64,000 bases of DNA from Aquirickettsia sp965229725 (GCA_965229725.1 OZ245923.1:1116001-1180000); one strand, 5' to 3'; positions 36,349 to 46,763 are shown, numbered from the stretch's first letter. The notes: generated by a model not told the origin, from the letters alone. Program-made: numbers and translations.

Positions 36349-36758
36349 TCAATCTTCTTAAATCAATAAATCTTTTTATACTTCCTAACAGAGTAAATCG
36401 TATTAAATGCTATGCAACATCGGGCTTTTACTTTTGTGTATTAGCGTTCATTTTTAAGATAACAGAGGGAGAAACATCTCTTTTTATGATAGTTGCAGTA
36501 ATTTATATAGTTAATTGCATTTTATTAACAATAAAAAGGTTGCATGATTTTAATTGTTCTGGCTGGCTATCGTTATTACTTTTGATTCCTATAATAGGTG
36601 AGATTTTTGGGGTTTTTATTACGTTTATTCCTGGCACCAAAGGTGATAATAGATTCGGACCTGCGCCAGATAAAGCTAGAAAAGTGGAATATATAATGGC
36701 TTTGCTATGGATTCCGATTTTTATTGGTATTAACATACTCTTTGCTAATTATAAATAA
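36345..36758 (+). CDS. DUF805 inner-membrane protein
   Basis: A protein of about 137 residues (147 if started at 36315) with three or four transmembrane helices. It has the DUF805 signature RLHDFNCSGWLSLLLLIP followed by PGTKGDNRFGPAP. The function of the family is unknown. I chose the ATG at 36345 because a consensus -10 box covers the earlier ATG. The following 362 bp (36759-37120) are AT-rich and show no gene; they presumably contain the rne promoter and 5' leader. Confidence 0.8.
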   Translation: MINLLKSINLFILPNRVNRIKCYATSGFYFCVLAFIFKITEGETSLFMIVAVIYIVNCILLTIKRLHDFNCSGWLSLLLLIPIIGEIFGVFITFIPGTKGDNRFGPAPDKARKVEYIMALLWIPIFIGINILFANYK

Positions 36759-37120
36759 TAGCTATTGTTGCACAATTCTGCAAACTACCTATCCATAACA
36801 TAAATAAATTGCGCAATATGCAGATTACCTCCTAAATGACTATAATCTACTATAATATTTATCCTATGACTTATGAAGCAACAAAACACAGAAAAGTTTC
36901 ACTTCTATATTTAAAACTATCATTTTTTTTTAATATCATTATAATCTATACGATAAAATCATGCAGACTATAAGTAAATAGTCAAAAATTTATAGCTGAT
37001 CACAGAATCATGGCATGATTATATAGTAGCTTTTAAATGTCAATTTATTGTTTGTATATTTGTGTTTGGTAAATTCATTGGCAAATTATAGTAAATTGAA
37101 AAATTACATGGAGAAATATA

Positions 37121-39004
37121 ATGTCAAAAAAAATATTAATAGATGCATTTTATCCTGAAGAGACAAAATTTGTTTTATTAGATGATGAAGGTAAATTAGA
37201 AGAGTTTTTTTATCAAAGTGCTCAAAAAAAATTAATTAAAGGTAATATATACCTAGGGAAAGTAAATAGAATAGAGCCATCTTTGCAAGCAGCGTTTATA
37301 GATTATGGGAATGCTAGGAAGGGGTTTTTATCATTTGAAATGATTCATCCTAAATATTATCAAATACCAGTTGCAGACAAAGAGCAGCTGCTTAACAAAA
37401 TAAAAGAAACTGAGATGGGTGAGGATGATATTTCACAATCACCTGATGCTAATCACAAATCTGTTAAAAATGTATTCAATAATGAGCTTTATAATAGTTA
37501 TAAAATACAAGAAGTAATAAAAAAAGATCAGATAATCTTAGTGCAAGTAGAGAAGGAGGAAAGAGGTAATAAAGGGGCTTTTTTAACTACCTATATCTCT
37601 TTATCTGGTAGATATTGTGTTTTTTCGCCTAATTCATTCAAAAATAATTTGGGCATATCTAGAAAATTGGATGATTCTGAAGAAAGAGAAAGATTAAAAG
37701 CTATTTCAACTGAATTATTGGAAGATCATACGGAATCAAGTTTGATACTTAGAACTGCTTCTGCATATAGAACTAAAGCAGAAATTAAACGAGATTTTCA
37801 ATATCTAACTAGAACTTGGGAGAAAATAAAAAATTCCGCAGTCTCTTCTTTTGCGCCTTCTTTAGTGTATGAAGAAGGAGATTTATTAATTAATGGGATA
37901 AAGGAGCATTACACAAGTGAAGTTGAAAAAATAGTAATTTCAGGCAATGAAGCATATAAAAAAGCACTGGGGTTTTCAAATATCTTTATTCCTAAAAATA
38001 CTCAAAAGCTAGAAGAATACACAAATTCATCTCCGATACTATATGAACATAATATTGAAGAGCAATTGCATGAACTTTACTCTAACACCGCTAAATTAAA
38101 ATCGGGGGGATATATAGTTATAAATACCACCGAGGCATTAATCTCTATTGATGTCAATTCAGGAACCTATACGGAAGAGTATAGTGTAGAAAAAACTGCT
38201 TTAAGTATCAATTTAGAAGCAACGCTTGAAATAGCTAAGCAAGTCAAATTTAGAGGTCTATCAGGGCTGATAGTAATAGATTTTATTGACATGCTTGACT
38301 TACAAAATAAAAAATTAGTTGAAAGGCAGTTAAAAAAAGCATTTTGGCAAGATAAGGTAAAAGTGCAAATAGGAAGAATTAGTGAATTCGGTCTGTTAGA
38401 AATGTCTAGACAAAGAATTGGTAGAAGTTTTATTGAGGCAAACTCAAAAGTATGTCCAACTTGCTCGGGGAAAGGGAAGGTGGTCTTGAATGGTTCAATA
38501 GCTACACTACTAATTGGCAAACTCAAATTTTTACTTTCCAAAAAGAAAGCAAAAGTGGCTAATATTATGGCTACTACAGATGTTATTATATATCTGATGA
38601 ATAATTTTAAAAGCGAATTAAGTTCTATAGAAAAGGCTTATAACATGCAAATTAATCTGTTTATTGATGATATAATTTCTGCAGAAGATTATAAAATTGT
38701 TTTGCACAAATTTTCTAATGCACACACGCTAAAAAATAAAAGATACGCATTACCAGAGCATTCTATAAGTAATGATCAAAATGATTTACAATCAGTAAAT
38801 GATAGGAGTAATCCTGATACATCTGATGATAAAGGTGTTTTAGAATACAGGGGCAAGAGCAATCTTGAAAATAAAAGAGGGTTTAAAAGCTCTAATAAAG
38901 AGAATTTTAATAGGAAGAAACGAATTAGGGGAAGAGTAGAGAGTAAGCAGGTTAAAAATAATACATCAATGCTCTCAAAAATATGGACAAAAATAAAATC
39001 ATAA
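37121..39004 (+). CDS. rne: Ribonuclease E/G
   Basis: A 627-residue endoribonuclease for RNA decay and rRNA processing. An S1 domain (about residues 37-130, IYLGKVNRIEPSLQAAFIDYG) carries an insertion. The catalytic DNase I-like part has the metal-binding Asp in ISIDVNSG and VIDFIDM, and the zinc-link CPTCSGKG near residue 447. The basic, Asn-rich C-terminal tail is short compared with enterobacterial RNase E. It is the first gene of a four-gene run (rne, msbA-like, ccmA, ccmB) with nearly no gaps. Confidence 0.93.
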   Translation: MSKKILIDAFYPEETKFVLLDDEGKLEEFFYQSAQKKLIKGNIYLGKVNRIEPSLQAAFIDYGNARKGFLSFEMIHPKYYQIPVADKEQLLNKIKETEMGEDDISQSPDANHKSVKNVFNNELYNSYKIQEVIKKDQIILVQVEKEERGNKGAFLTTYISLSGRYCVFSPNSFKNNLGISRKLDDSEERERLKAISTELLEDHTESSLILRTASAYRTKAEIKRDFQYLTRTWEKIKNSAVSSFAPSLVYEEGDLLINGIKEHYTSEVEKIVISGNEAYKKALGFSNIFIPKNTQKLEEYTNSSPILYEHNIEEQLHELYSNTAKLKSGGYIVINTTEALISIDVNSGTYTEEYSVEKTALSINLEATLEIAKQVKFRGLSGLIVIDFIDMLDLQNKKLVERQLKKAFWQDKVKVQIGRISEFGLLEMSRQRIGRSFIEANSKVCPTCSGKGKVVLNGSIATLLIGKLKFLLSKKKAKVANIMATTDVIIYLMNNFKSELSSIEKAYNMQINLFIDDIISAEDYKIVLHKFSNAHTLKNKRYALPEHSISNDQNDLQSVNDRSNPDTSDDKGVLEYRGKSNLENKRGFKSSNKENFNRKKRIRGRVESKQVKNNTSMLSKIWTKIKS

Positions 39005-39005
39005 A

Positions 39006-40778
39006 GTGAAAAAAAAGGTAGAAAATAAATACGATAGTGGTTGGTATCTTTCTAAAAGATTATTTACCAACTATATACGTCCATTGAAAAGAAAATTAGC
39101 TTTGGCATTATTGTGCATGATAATTACTGCATGCACAACTGCAGTTAGTGCTTGGATTATTCAGCCTGCATTAGATTACATCTTTATAGATAAAAACTAT
39201 AACATGCTTTATATCATCCCTCTTGCAATTATTGCTAACTCCATTATTAATGGCCTGGCTTCATTCTATGAATCAGTCATTATGAAACGTGCTGGACAAC
39301 AGATAGTTTCTAATATTCAAATGGAGTTATACGAACATTTAATTCATGCAGATTTAAAATTTTTAACTAAATATCCATCAGGCAATCTTATTTCTAGATT
39401 TACTAATGATATCAATATACTCAAAAATACGACCTCAGAAATATTTACGGGCATAATAAAGGAGTTTTTTACTTTGCTTGGTTTAATTGGCCTAATGTTT
39501 TATCAAAGCTTTAGTTTAACTTTAGTGATTCTTGTAATATTTCCTTTAGCATTTTATCCGGTTGTTCGATTGGGAAAAAGGATGAGAAAAATTTCAAGAA
39601 ATATGCAAGAAAAACTTGGAGACTTTACGGTAAGGTTAGATGAAACATTTCAAAACATTAAGGTTATTAAGTCTTATTGTAGAGAAAATTATGAAATTAG
39701 TAGAGCTAAGGCAATTATTGATAAATTTTTATTAATTTTTAAAAATGCGGCATATGTTGAATCAGCATCGTCTCCAATAATGGAAATACTTGGTGGGTTA
39801 GCAATAGCAGCAGTGATTTTTTATGGAGGTTTACAAGCTATAAAGGGTGAAACTACCTCTGGTGCCTTTGTATCGTTTATTGCAGCATTACTTTTAGCCT
39901 ATAAACCCTTAAAATCTTTGTCAAAACTTAATGCAATAATGCAAGAAGGGCTGACTGCATCAAAAAGAGTGTTTTTAATGCTTGATGTAGAGCCAGAAGT
40001 GAAAATTGAAGAGGGTCAAACTATCAGAAATTTAAATCAGTTTGATATAAAATTTATCAATGTATTTTTTTCTTACAAAGATAATCAAAATATTTTAAAT
40101 GGTATTGATATAGATATTAAACAAGGACAAACTATAGCTCTGGTTGGTGGTTCTGGAGTGGGCAAAACTACAGTTCTAAATTTATTACAAAGACTGTATG
40201 ATGCAGATTTTGGAGATATTATTATAGGGGGATTAAATATAAGAGATATAAGATTGGATGTTTTAAGAAAAAACATAGCTTTCGTCAGTCAGGACGTTAA
40301 TCTATTTGATGATACTATAATGGAAAATATTAGATATGGAAAACTTGATGCAACAGATGAAGAGATTTTAGATGCTTCGATGGTTGCTGCTGCTCATGAA
40401 TTCATAAAAGAATTACCAGACCAATATAATACACATATTGGACAAAATGGAGTAAAACTTTCGGGCGGACAAAAGCAAAGGCTTGCTATAGCAAGAGCGG
40501 TGTTAAAAAATGCTCCAATATTATTGCTTGATGAGGCAACAAGTGCTCTTGATTCTATTTCAGAAAAAAAGGTTCAAATGGCCTTAGACTATTTAAAAAA
40601 AGGAAAAACCACAATTGTTATTGCCCATAGACTTTCGACAATTGAAACTGCTGACAATATTTTTGTATTAACAGAGGGTAAAGTTAGTGAATCAGGTTGT
40701 CATAATGAGTTGCTTTTAAATTCGGGAGAATATTCTAAACTATACGAGCAATATAAATCCAATATCACAATTAGCTAA
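39006..40778 (+). CDS. msbA: MsbA-like lipid/multidrug ABC exporter
   Basis: A 590-residue fused permease-ATPase. Six transmembrane helices occupy residues about 28-310. The nucleotide-binding domain has Walker A GGSGVGKTT, signature LSGGQKQRLAIARA, and Walker B ILLLDEATSALD. It probably flips lipid A-core or related lipids, in keeping with the EptA-like transferase. It starts with GTG 1 bp after the rne stop, so it is probably translationally coupled. A multidrug exporter role cannot be excluded. Confidence 0.8.
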   Translation: MKKKVENKYDSGWYLSKRLFTNYIRPLKRKLALALLCMIITACTTAVSAWIIQPALDYIFIDKNYNMLYIIPLAIIANSIINGLASFYESVIMKRAGQQIVSNIQMELYEHLIHADLKFLTKYPSGNLISRFTNDINILKNTTSEIFTGIIKEFFTLLGLIGLMFYQSFSLTLVILVIFPLAFYPVVRLGKRMRKISRNMQEKLGDFTVRLDETFQNIKVIKSYCRENYEISRAKAIIDKFLLIFKNAAYVESASSPIMEILGGLAIAAVIFYGGLQAIKGETTSGAFVSFIAALLLAYKPLKSLSKLNAIMQEGLTASKRVFLMLDVEPEVKIEEGQTIRNLNQFDIKFINVFFSYKDNQNILNGIDIDIKQGQTIALVGGSGVGKTTVLNLLQRLYDADFGDIIIGGLNIRDIRLDVLRKNIAFVSQDVNLFDDTIMENIRYGKLDATDEEILDASMVAAAHEFIKELPDQYNTHIGQNGVKLSGGQKQRLAIARAVLKNAPILLLDEATSALDSISEKKVQMALDYLKKGKTTIVIAHRLSTIETADNIFVLTEGKVSESGCHNELLLNSGEYSKLYEQYKSNITIS

Positions 40779-40780
40779 AG

Positions 40781-41398
40781 ATGTTAACTTTTAACAACAT
40801 TGCTGTTAGCAAAAACAATCAATCACTTTTTTCGAACCTAGGATTTACAACATTTGATGGGTCAGTTTTAGTTATTAAAGGAAGGAATGGGATCGGTAAA
40901 ACAAGCTTGCTTAAAGTCATTGCTAATTTAATACCTAAATGCTCTGGAGATATTTTTTATAATGCTATAAATGTAAAATTGGTATTGAAAGAATTTTATG
41001 AATTACTTTTTTATATTGGAAAAACAGACATATTAGATGAGGAGCAAACAGTACTGAAAAATCTTGAATTCTGGGGCAAATTATATGATCAAGAAATTAA
41101 TATTTTAGCTGCAATAAAGACATTTTCTTTGGAGCCATATATCGATACTGAAACCTATAAACTATCACAAGGCTATAAGCAAAGATTATTACTAGCAAGA
41201 CTGTTGTTGAGTAACGCCAAAATTTGGCTACTTGATGAGCCTTTTAATAGCTTGGATTATCAAGGTAAAGATATATTGATAAATTTAATTAAAGCTAGGT
41301 GTATGCAAAAAGGCATTGTGATAATCACTAATCATAATCAAAATATTAAGATAGAGAATTCTTCTGAAATAAATTTAGAGGATTTTTGTGATGAATAA
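40781..41398 (+). CDS. ccmA: Cytochrome c maturation ATPase CcmA
   Basis: A 205-residue small ABC ATPase with Walker A KGRNGIGKTS, the degenerate signature LSQGYKQRL characteristic of CcmA, and Walker B IWLLDEPFNSLD. CcmA drives release of heme-loaded CcmE during cytochrome c maturation. It overlaps ccmB by 11 bp and follows the MsbA-like gene by 2 bp. Confidence 0.9.
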   Translation: MLTFNNIAVSKNNQSLFSNLGFTTFDGSVLVIKGRNGIGKTSLLKVIANLIPKCSGDIFYNAINVKLVLKEFYELLFYIGKTDILDEEQTVLKNLEFWGKLYDQEINILAAIKTFSLEPYIDTETYKLSQGYKQRLLLARLLLSNAKIWLLDEPFNSLDYQGKDILINLIKARCMQKGIVIITNHNQNIKIENSSEINLEDFCDE

Positions 41399-42080
41399 AA
41401 ACGTTCAGTTAAACGAGTTGGCTGTACATAAAGTTTTTTTATCAGTTTTATACAGACAATTAAATATTTTTGTAAAAAATAAAGCCTTAATTATCACTGG
41501 TATCTTTTTATTCATCTCATCTATTAGTATTTTAAAATTTCTACAAGGAAGCAATATCAATGCTGAAACGTTTAAAATAATTGAAATATTATTTATTATC
41601 TATTCAATAACTTTATCTTCAGATCTAATCATTGTTGAAGACTATAAAAAAGGATTATTTGAGCAATTTTTGTTAACAGGTGTGATACTTGAGTATTTTT
41701 TATTAGCAAAAATTACAGCCTCCTTTGTAGCATATACTATGCTATATATACCTGTAATGATCGTTATTGATTTTTTAACTGATAGCCATAAGGTCTATGA
41801 TATCACATACTTAGTATTGATTAAAATATTGATAATATTTAATATTACTATTAATTCTGTGCTATCTTCGTCTTTTCTTTTAAGCTTTAAAAAAAGAACA
41901 TCACAAATATTAATTTCTATATTTATAAACATACCGACAATTGTTATAAGTTCATTATGCTATATATCAAATAATCTGTTTTATTTATTGCTACTAATAA
42001 GTATCTTTTTGTTAACTCTACCACTATCGGTATTGCTGGCAAGTTACATAATTAAAATTTCTATAGAGGAAGATAATTAA
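41388..42080 (+). CDS. ccmB: Cytochrome c maturation permease CcmB
   Basis: A 230-residue membrane protein with six hydrophobic segments. The early FVKNKALIITGIFLF and the EDYKKGLFEQFLLTG block are CcmB-like. Overlap with ccmA shows they form one complex. The other ccm genes are not in the window. It ends the rne operon. Confidence 0.88.
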   Translation: MMNKNVQLNELAVHKVFLSVLYRQLNIFVKNKALIITGIFLFISSISILKFLQGSNINAETFKIIEILFIIYSITLSSDLIIVEDYKKGLFEQFLLTGVILEYFLLAKITASFVAYTMLYIPVMIVIDFLTDSHKVYDITYLVLIKILIIFNITINSVLSSSFLLSFKKRTSQILISIFINIPTIVISSLCYISNNLFYLLLLISIFLLTLPLSVLLASYIIKISIEEDN

Positions 42081-42223
42081 ATTTTTTCTCCTTACGTCAA
42101 ATTTTAATATGTTGAAAACTTTCTTTGAGCAAGAATTACACTTATGAGGAGTTGATTAATTGACATTTGAATATTTAGTTATTAATGTAGCGTTCAATAG
42201 TTGGTATAAGTATTAACCTATAT

Positions 42224-42745
42224 ATGTTTTATAAAAACTTTAGATTTATTGCCGTTTTAGCTATATGCTCATCATTATGTGCATGTTCAAAACTTAACGT
42301 TAAAAATGATTATCCCAAAACACGTCAACAAAAAGAAGAAGATAGGATTGGCAAACTAACTGGTACTGGTTTAACTTTTGGTAAGGGTAGCTCAGAATCC
42401 TCTTCTGCTTCAAGTCAAATGAATATTAATGCTTATCTATGGAAAGCATCTATTGATCAAGTTAATTTTATGCCACTTAATTCAACAGATTCCTTAAGTG
42501 GAACAATTGTTACTGATTGGTATAGTATTAATGATAATTCTAAAGAAAGGTATAAAGTTAATATATATGTAACTGGGAAAGAATTGACGTCGCATTCCTT
42601 AAAAGTGAGTGTATATAAGCGAATTATAGGAAATAATGGGAGTTGGAATAACCAATATCAAGATTCAAATTTAGCTGAAAAAATAAAAACCAAAATTATT
42701 GAAAGAGCAAGAGAACTAAAAGTATCAGAAAGTGGAGTAGAATAA
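42224..42745 (+). CDS. DUF3576 lipoprotein
   Basis: A 173-residue protein with a lipobox (SSLCAC at about residues 16-21), hence an acylated periplasmic lipoprotein. The INAYLWKASIDQVNFMPL block and the downstream beta-rich part match the alphaproteobacterial DUF3576 family, of unknown function, probably in the envelope. It converges on pgpA with a 28-bp gap. Confidence 0.85.
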   Translation: MFYKNFRFIAVLAICSSLCACSKLNVKNDYPKTRQQKEEDRIGKLTGTGLTFGKGSSESSSASSQMNINAYLWKASIDQVNFMPLNSTDSLSGTIVTDWYSINDNSKERYKVNIYVTGKELTSHSLKVSVYKRIIGNNGSWNNQYQDSNLAEKIKTKIIERARELKVSESGVE

Positions 42746-42773
42746 TGAGATGTACTTCATGAATGTTTGAGTA

Positions 42774-43355
42774 TTAATTAAATAGGCTTGCTACTAGATA
42801 AACCACATAAATGGAAATTGATGCAAATATAGCTGCCAATATATCATCAAATATCACTCCAAATGCTCCTTTGTATTTTCTATTCACATAATCAATAATT
42901 AACGGCTTTTTAATATCGAAATATCTGAATGTTACTAAAGCAATCAAGAATGCTAGGTTGTTCTTAGAGATATTGGCAGGAATGAGATTGGAAAGATGAA
43001 ATAACCAATCTAAAGAAATATACAATGTTAATAATTGACCAATTACTTCATCGATAACAATATAACAATGATCATAGGTATTGGTAGCTTTTTGGAATTT
43101 TTTAACTGCAATTAATCCAACAATAAATAATACCAATGTAGTTAGCAGTAATTTGGACTTAGCATTGGTAAGGGAGTATGAGTTCATCAATATATAATAA
43201 AAAATTGGATATGCAGCGATTGACCCAAATGTTCCCGGAGCAGGTAATTTACCAATATAAAACCATGTAGATATAATGGAATACCAAGAAAATGGAACTT
43301 TAAATTTTTTTTTATGTGCATTTACAAGGTGGTTGAGACTAAATTTTCTTTTCAT
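42774..43355 (-). CDS. pgpA: Phosphatidylglycerophosphatase A
   Basis: A 193-residue membrane phosphatase that converts phosphatidylglycerophosphate to phosphatidylglycerol, acting after PgsA. The family blocks GKLPAPGTFGSIAAYP and VIDEVIGQLL are intact. It is last in the ampG-ispDF-pgpA operon. Confidence 0.92.
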   Translation of the reverse strand: MKRKFSLNHLVNAHKKKFKVPFSWYSIISTWFYIGKLPAPGTFGSIAAYPIFYYILMNSYSLTNAKSKLLLTTLVLFIVGLIAVKKFQKATNTYDHCYIVIDEVIGQLLTLYISLDWLFHLSNLIPANISKNNLAFLIALVTFRYFDIKKPLIIDYVNRKYKGAFGVIFDDILAAIFASISIYVVYLVASLFN

Positions 43356-43386
43356 AATTTTTTACAAATAAGTTTATAGTTAGCAA

Positions 43387-44547
43387 TCAAATTTTGTTAC
43401 ACATTACATTACAGATTGCTTGAGCTGCGATCCCTTCCTGGTCGCCTAAGAATCCCATTTTTTCGGTAGTTGTAGCTTTTATACTGACCTGATTGGAGTG
43501 AATTTTTAAGACTCTGGCAACATTATCACGCATAGTTTTGCTGTATGGCATAATTTTAGGTTTCTCACATATCACTGTTAGATCGATATTAATTATCTCA
43601 GCTCCAACTTTTCTCAATTCTTCCTTAGCATATTCTAAAAAAAAAGCTGAATCCATATTTTTATATTTTTTATCATTTGGTGGAAAAAGTTGCCCAATAT
43701 TTCCTAAAGCCATAGAGCCAAGTAGAGCTTCTGTTATAGCATGAAATCCAACGTCACCATCAGAATGAGCTATAATAGATTGGTTATGTTCAACATCAAC
43801 CCCACAAATTTTAATTTTTACATTTTCATTGAGTTTTTTGGAAAATTTATGCACATCTAGCCCTATGCCAGTACGATATATTTTTTCATTACTCATCATA
43901 TATTTGCAAAATTCAATATCAGAAGAATTAGTTATTTTGATATTATTCTTATCGCCCTCTATTTTGCAAACTTTAATATCATTTTCAATACACAAGCTTA
44001 TATCGTCAGTATAATTTACATTATTTTGTTTATGTAAATCTAAAATTGTTTTGTATCGGAATCCTTGGGGCGTCTGAGTTGCATATAATTTATTTCTATC
44101 AATTGTCTTAATTTTATTTTTTGCAAAACTGTATTTTATTGTATCAGTTACACTAACACCAATATCTACAGCTAAATAGTTTTGGAGCTGCAATACAACT
44201 TCGTCAATTAATTTTGTTAAAATTAATGGTCTTGCAGCATCGTGAATTAAAACATTTTCAGGATTAATCTTTTCAAGAGCTTTTAATCCTAGAAATACAG
44301 ATTCATTTCTTGTTTCTCCCCCTATTATAGGGGTTAATATACCAAACTCTTCAATTGAATTATAATATAAATCTTTGTGCTCCTTGTTAATGACAACAAG
44401 TATGTTGTCTATAAAATCACTAGCTAGAAAAGCCCGCACTGTCCAGTTTAAAACAGATCGACCATTCACTATAAAATATTGCTTTGGAATGTCACAATTA
44501 AATCTTGTGGAGTTACCAGCGGCAACTATTATAGCTATATTTTTCAC
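43387..44547 (-). CDS. ispDF: Bifunctional IspD-IspF, isoprenoid (MEP) pathway
   Basis: A 386-residue fusion. Residues 1 to about 222 are the cytidylyltransferase IspD (IVAAGNSTRF, VLIHDAARPLI). The rest is 2-C-methyl-D-erythritol 2,4-cyclodiphosphate synthase IspF (GIGLDVHKFS, SDGDVGFHAITEALLGS, KATTTEKMGFLG). The fusion is common in alphaproteobacteria and shows that isoprenoids are made by the MEP route. It starts directly after the AmpG-like gene with no spacing. Confidence 0.95.
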   Translation of the reverse strand: MKNIAIIVAAGNSTRFNCDIPKQYFIVNGRSVLNWTVRAFLASDFIDNILVVINKEHKDLYYNSIEEFGILTPIIGGETRNESVFLGLKALEKINPENVLIHDAARPLILTKLIDEVVLQLQNYLAVDIGVSVTDTIKYSFAKNKIKTIDRNKLYATQTPQGFRYKTILDLHKQNNVNYTDDISLCIENDIKVCKIEGDKNNIKITNSSDIEFCKYMMSNEKIYRTGIGLDVHKFSKKLNENVKIKICGVDVEHNQSIIAHSDGDVGFHAITEALLGSMALGNIGQLFPPNDKKYKNMDSAFFLEYAKEELRKVGAEIINIDLTVICEKPKIMPYSKTMRDNVARVLKIHSNQVSIKATTTEKMGFLGDQEGIAAQAICNVMCNKI

Positions 44548-45828
44548 TTAACTTTTTGATAATTTTTTATTATGCCAATATAAGAGATAAATGCAAAAAA
44601 GAGAAGGGATAGAAAGTAAAGATGAGATAATAAAAAAATTTTGCCAACCGTAATTTTCTATAACAACTCCAGATGTTGGAGATAAAAATGATTTTGTTAA
44701 ACCAGATAAAGAGATCAGTATTGCATAATGAGTTGCAACATGAGTTTTATTACATAATGAACTCATATATGTGATTAATATTACATTACTCATTCCATAA
44801 CTTACACTTTCTATTAAATTAATGACGCCTAGTAAAGTTAAATTATTTTTTATAGTTAAAAAAATTAAAAATTGTAAATTGGTAATGGAAGCTAAAATTT
44901 CAGCAAAGATTAGGCTAAACTTAAATTGCATTTTAGATATTAATATTCCACCAATGAAAGTTCCAATTATAACCCCTATTATTCCACATGATTTTGCCAC
45001 GCCAGCAATTGCATTTTTAGAATATCCAATATCCATTAGAAATGGGATAGACATAGCATCCAAATATGCATCTCCCACTTTGTAAAAAGCTATAGTTGTG
45101 AGAACTAAACCAAATCTTGGAATTGTCATTAATATTTTTATCGGTTCAACAAATTTATTCGAAAGCCAAGCCTTATAGTTTAATTTCTTGTCTTCTTCTT
45201 TATATTGACTTTTGTCGTCAGAAAAATAAACCAATATTATGCATGGTAAAATAAATAAAGATAAGATAAAGAATACATATTTCCATTCCATTAAGGTGGA
45301 TAAAAATAGGCCAAAAATTCCTGAGATTATGAACCCAATTCTAAATCCATATACTGCAAAAGCATTGCCAATACCTGCTTTTCTTTTTGAAAAAAGTTCT
45401 ATTCTATAGGCCTCCATAGCGATATCATACGTTGCACCAATAAACCCAATAAACACAAGTGATATTACTAATAAATAAATATTATTTTCTACATTGATGT
45501 AGCCAAAAGATCCTATAGAAATAAATAAAATAAATTGCATGGATATTATCCAACTTTTTCTTAAACCAAAATTTCTTGGGAATAGCTTTATATTATAACT
45601 ATCAACAAATGGTGACCATAAATATTTGAATGAATAAGGAGCTGTCTTTATTGATAAAAAACCTATTATTACAATAGAAATGCCAGCATCTTTAAAATAT
45701 GCTGTAGTGGTAGATACTAGGAATGCATATACAATTCCGCTATTAACTCCTATAGTTAATGCGGATAGCAGCAATTTTAAAAGCTTTGTGTCAAAAATTT
45801 TATTAACTGAATTATCTAGAGGCACCAT
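44548..45828 (-). CDS. ampG: AmpG-like MFS permease
   Basis: A transporter of about 426 residues with 12 hydrophobic segments. Blocks such as IKTAPYSFKYLWSPFVDS and RKSWIISMQ match AmpG permeases, which import anhydro-muropeptides for wall recycling; several rickettsial paralogues have unknown substrates. The open frame extends to 45888, but codons 1-20 run through a 21-bp piece of a tRNA-Ser 3' end (45848-45868). The ATG at 45828 (MVPLDNSVNKIF) is therefore the more likely native start. Confidence 0.72.
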   Translation of the reverse strand: MVPLDNSVNKIFDTKLLKLLLSALTIGVNSGIVYAFLVSTTTAYFKDAGISIVIIGFLSIKTAPYSFKYLWSPFVDSYNIKLFPRNFGLRKSWIISMQFILFISIGSFGYINVENNIYLLVISLVFIGFIGATYDIAMEAYRIELFSKRKAGIGNAFAVYGFRIGFIISGIFGLFLSTLMEWKYVFFILSLFILPCIILVYFSDDKSQYKEEDKKLNYKAWLSNKFVEPIKILMTIPRFGLVLTTIAFYKVGDAYLDAMSIPFLMDIGYSKNAIAGVAKSCGIIGVIIGTFIGGILISKMQFKFSLIFAEILASITNLQFLIFLTIKNNLTLLGVINLIESVSYGMSNVILITYMSSLCNKTHVATHYAILISLSGLTKSFLSPTSGVVIENYGWQNFFIISSLLSIPSLFCIYLLYWHNKKLSKS

Positions 45829-45847
45829 GTCGGACAAAATTTCAAAG

Positions 45848-45868
45848 ATGGCGGATGGAGTGGGATTC
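45848..45868 (-). repeat. Orphan 21-bp copy of the tRNA-Ser 3' end (possible att scar)
   Basis: These 21 bp are identical to 22328-22348, which covers CCA, the acceptor 3' strand and part of the T arm of tRNA-Ser(UGA). The rest of the tRNA is absent. The NUDIX coding sequence is interrupted exactly here. Duplicated tRNA 3' ends are the usual scar of site-specific integration. Confidence 0.7.
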
Positions 45869-46177
45869 TTTAAAATAACCACCTCCAAACTGGGTGGGAA
45901 ATATGAAATTCAATCCCACCTCTTCTAGAGTCTCTCTCTTTGCAGCAAGTCTTAAAATATCCCACTCATTTTGTTCATCAATTTCTTCGACTTTGCCGCC
46001 AGGGAATGCCAACAAGCCCCCGGCGTGATTACCTTCCGGTCTTTTTATAATTAAAAATTTTTCATCATGCTCTATAGCTACTTCTACTATATTTAAATAA
46101 AATTTCATTTGATTTTCTTCGATTAATTTAACCATTTTTAAACCCACTAAGTTTTGTTTTAAAAATCTGCCAATCAT
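45869..46177 (-). pseudogene. NUDIX hydrolase, 3'-truncated
   Basis: The N-terminal half of a MutT/NUDIX protein. The Nudix box is present as GGKVEEIDEQNEW with RETLEEVGL, but coding ends at QFGGGYFK where a tRNA-Ser-derived 21-mer begins. The annotated frame then runs on as a short foreign tail to 45842. The missing C-terminal strands make activity unlikely. Candidate starts are the ATG at 46177, overlapping the upstream gene, or later ones (MVKLIEENQ, MKFYLNIVEV). Confidence 0.75.
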
Positions 46178-46763
46178 TTAGCCAATCATCTTGATTAAGG
46201 GTGGATGGAGTAATCCATGTTGGTCTTATCTTAAAATGCAACAAATTAAATCCCCAAGAAATTCCACCTATAGGTTTTATTGTTTTGTTTTCATGATCAA
46301 CTTCTACAGCCCAAGCATGTCCCTTCCAGTAACTTAAAGGCTTGGATAATAAGCTATAGCGCCAAAGAGGGGCATCATAAAACTCTTGTCCTAAATTATA
46401 AAATGGGTAAATATTAGGTGCTTTATCTGGATCAACAAAGATTTGATTATCTTTTATATCGTTACGATCAGTATAAACAACGTGCAGCCAGGCATTGTGC
46501 TTGGCTTTGCTCGTGATATGAATTGCCGGAAAATTAGGATTAAAGCAATCGTAACCACTATTTTCTACATAGGTAATATCAAATTCATTATTGAGCGATC
46601 TAACCTTTAGATTTCTTTTGTCATCTGATTTATAAATACATTGATGAAGGTTGTCAGCCGCTGATTGGTTTACATCTGGAGACTGCCAATTATATGCATA
46701 GAAGCCTAGCGATAAGACACCTAATAAAATAATCGTAAGTATTACCTTTGATCTAAAGATCAT
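46128..46763 (-). CDS. Membrane-anchored or secreted protein of unknown function
   Basis: A 211-residue protein with an N-terminal hydrophobic segment (residues 7-25), so it is exported. The mature part is rich in Trp and Tyr, with blocks such as HAWAVEVDHENK and PIGGISWGFNLL. I have an unverified impression of similar uncharacterised proteins in other Rickettsiales. Its 3' end overlaps the truncated NUDIX frame. Both genes lie between the tRNA-Ser scar and the 208-bp repeat. Confidence 0.6.
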   Translation of the reverse strand: MIFRSKVILTIILLGVLSLGFYAYNWQSPDVNQSAADNLHQCIYKSDDKRNLKVRSLNNEFDITYVENSGYDCFNPNFPAIHITSKAKHNAWLHVVYTDRNDIKDNQIFVDPDKAPNIYPFYNLGQEFYDAPLWRYSLLSKPLSYWKGHAWAVEVDHENKTIKPIGGISWGFNLLHFKIRPTWITPSTLNQDDWLNDWQIFKTKLSGFKNG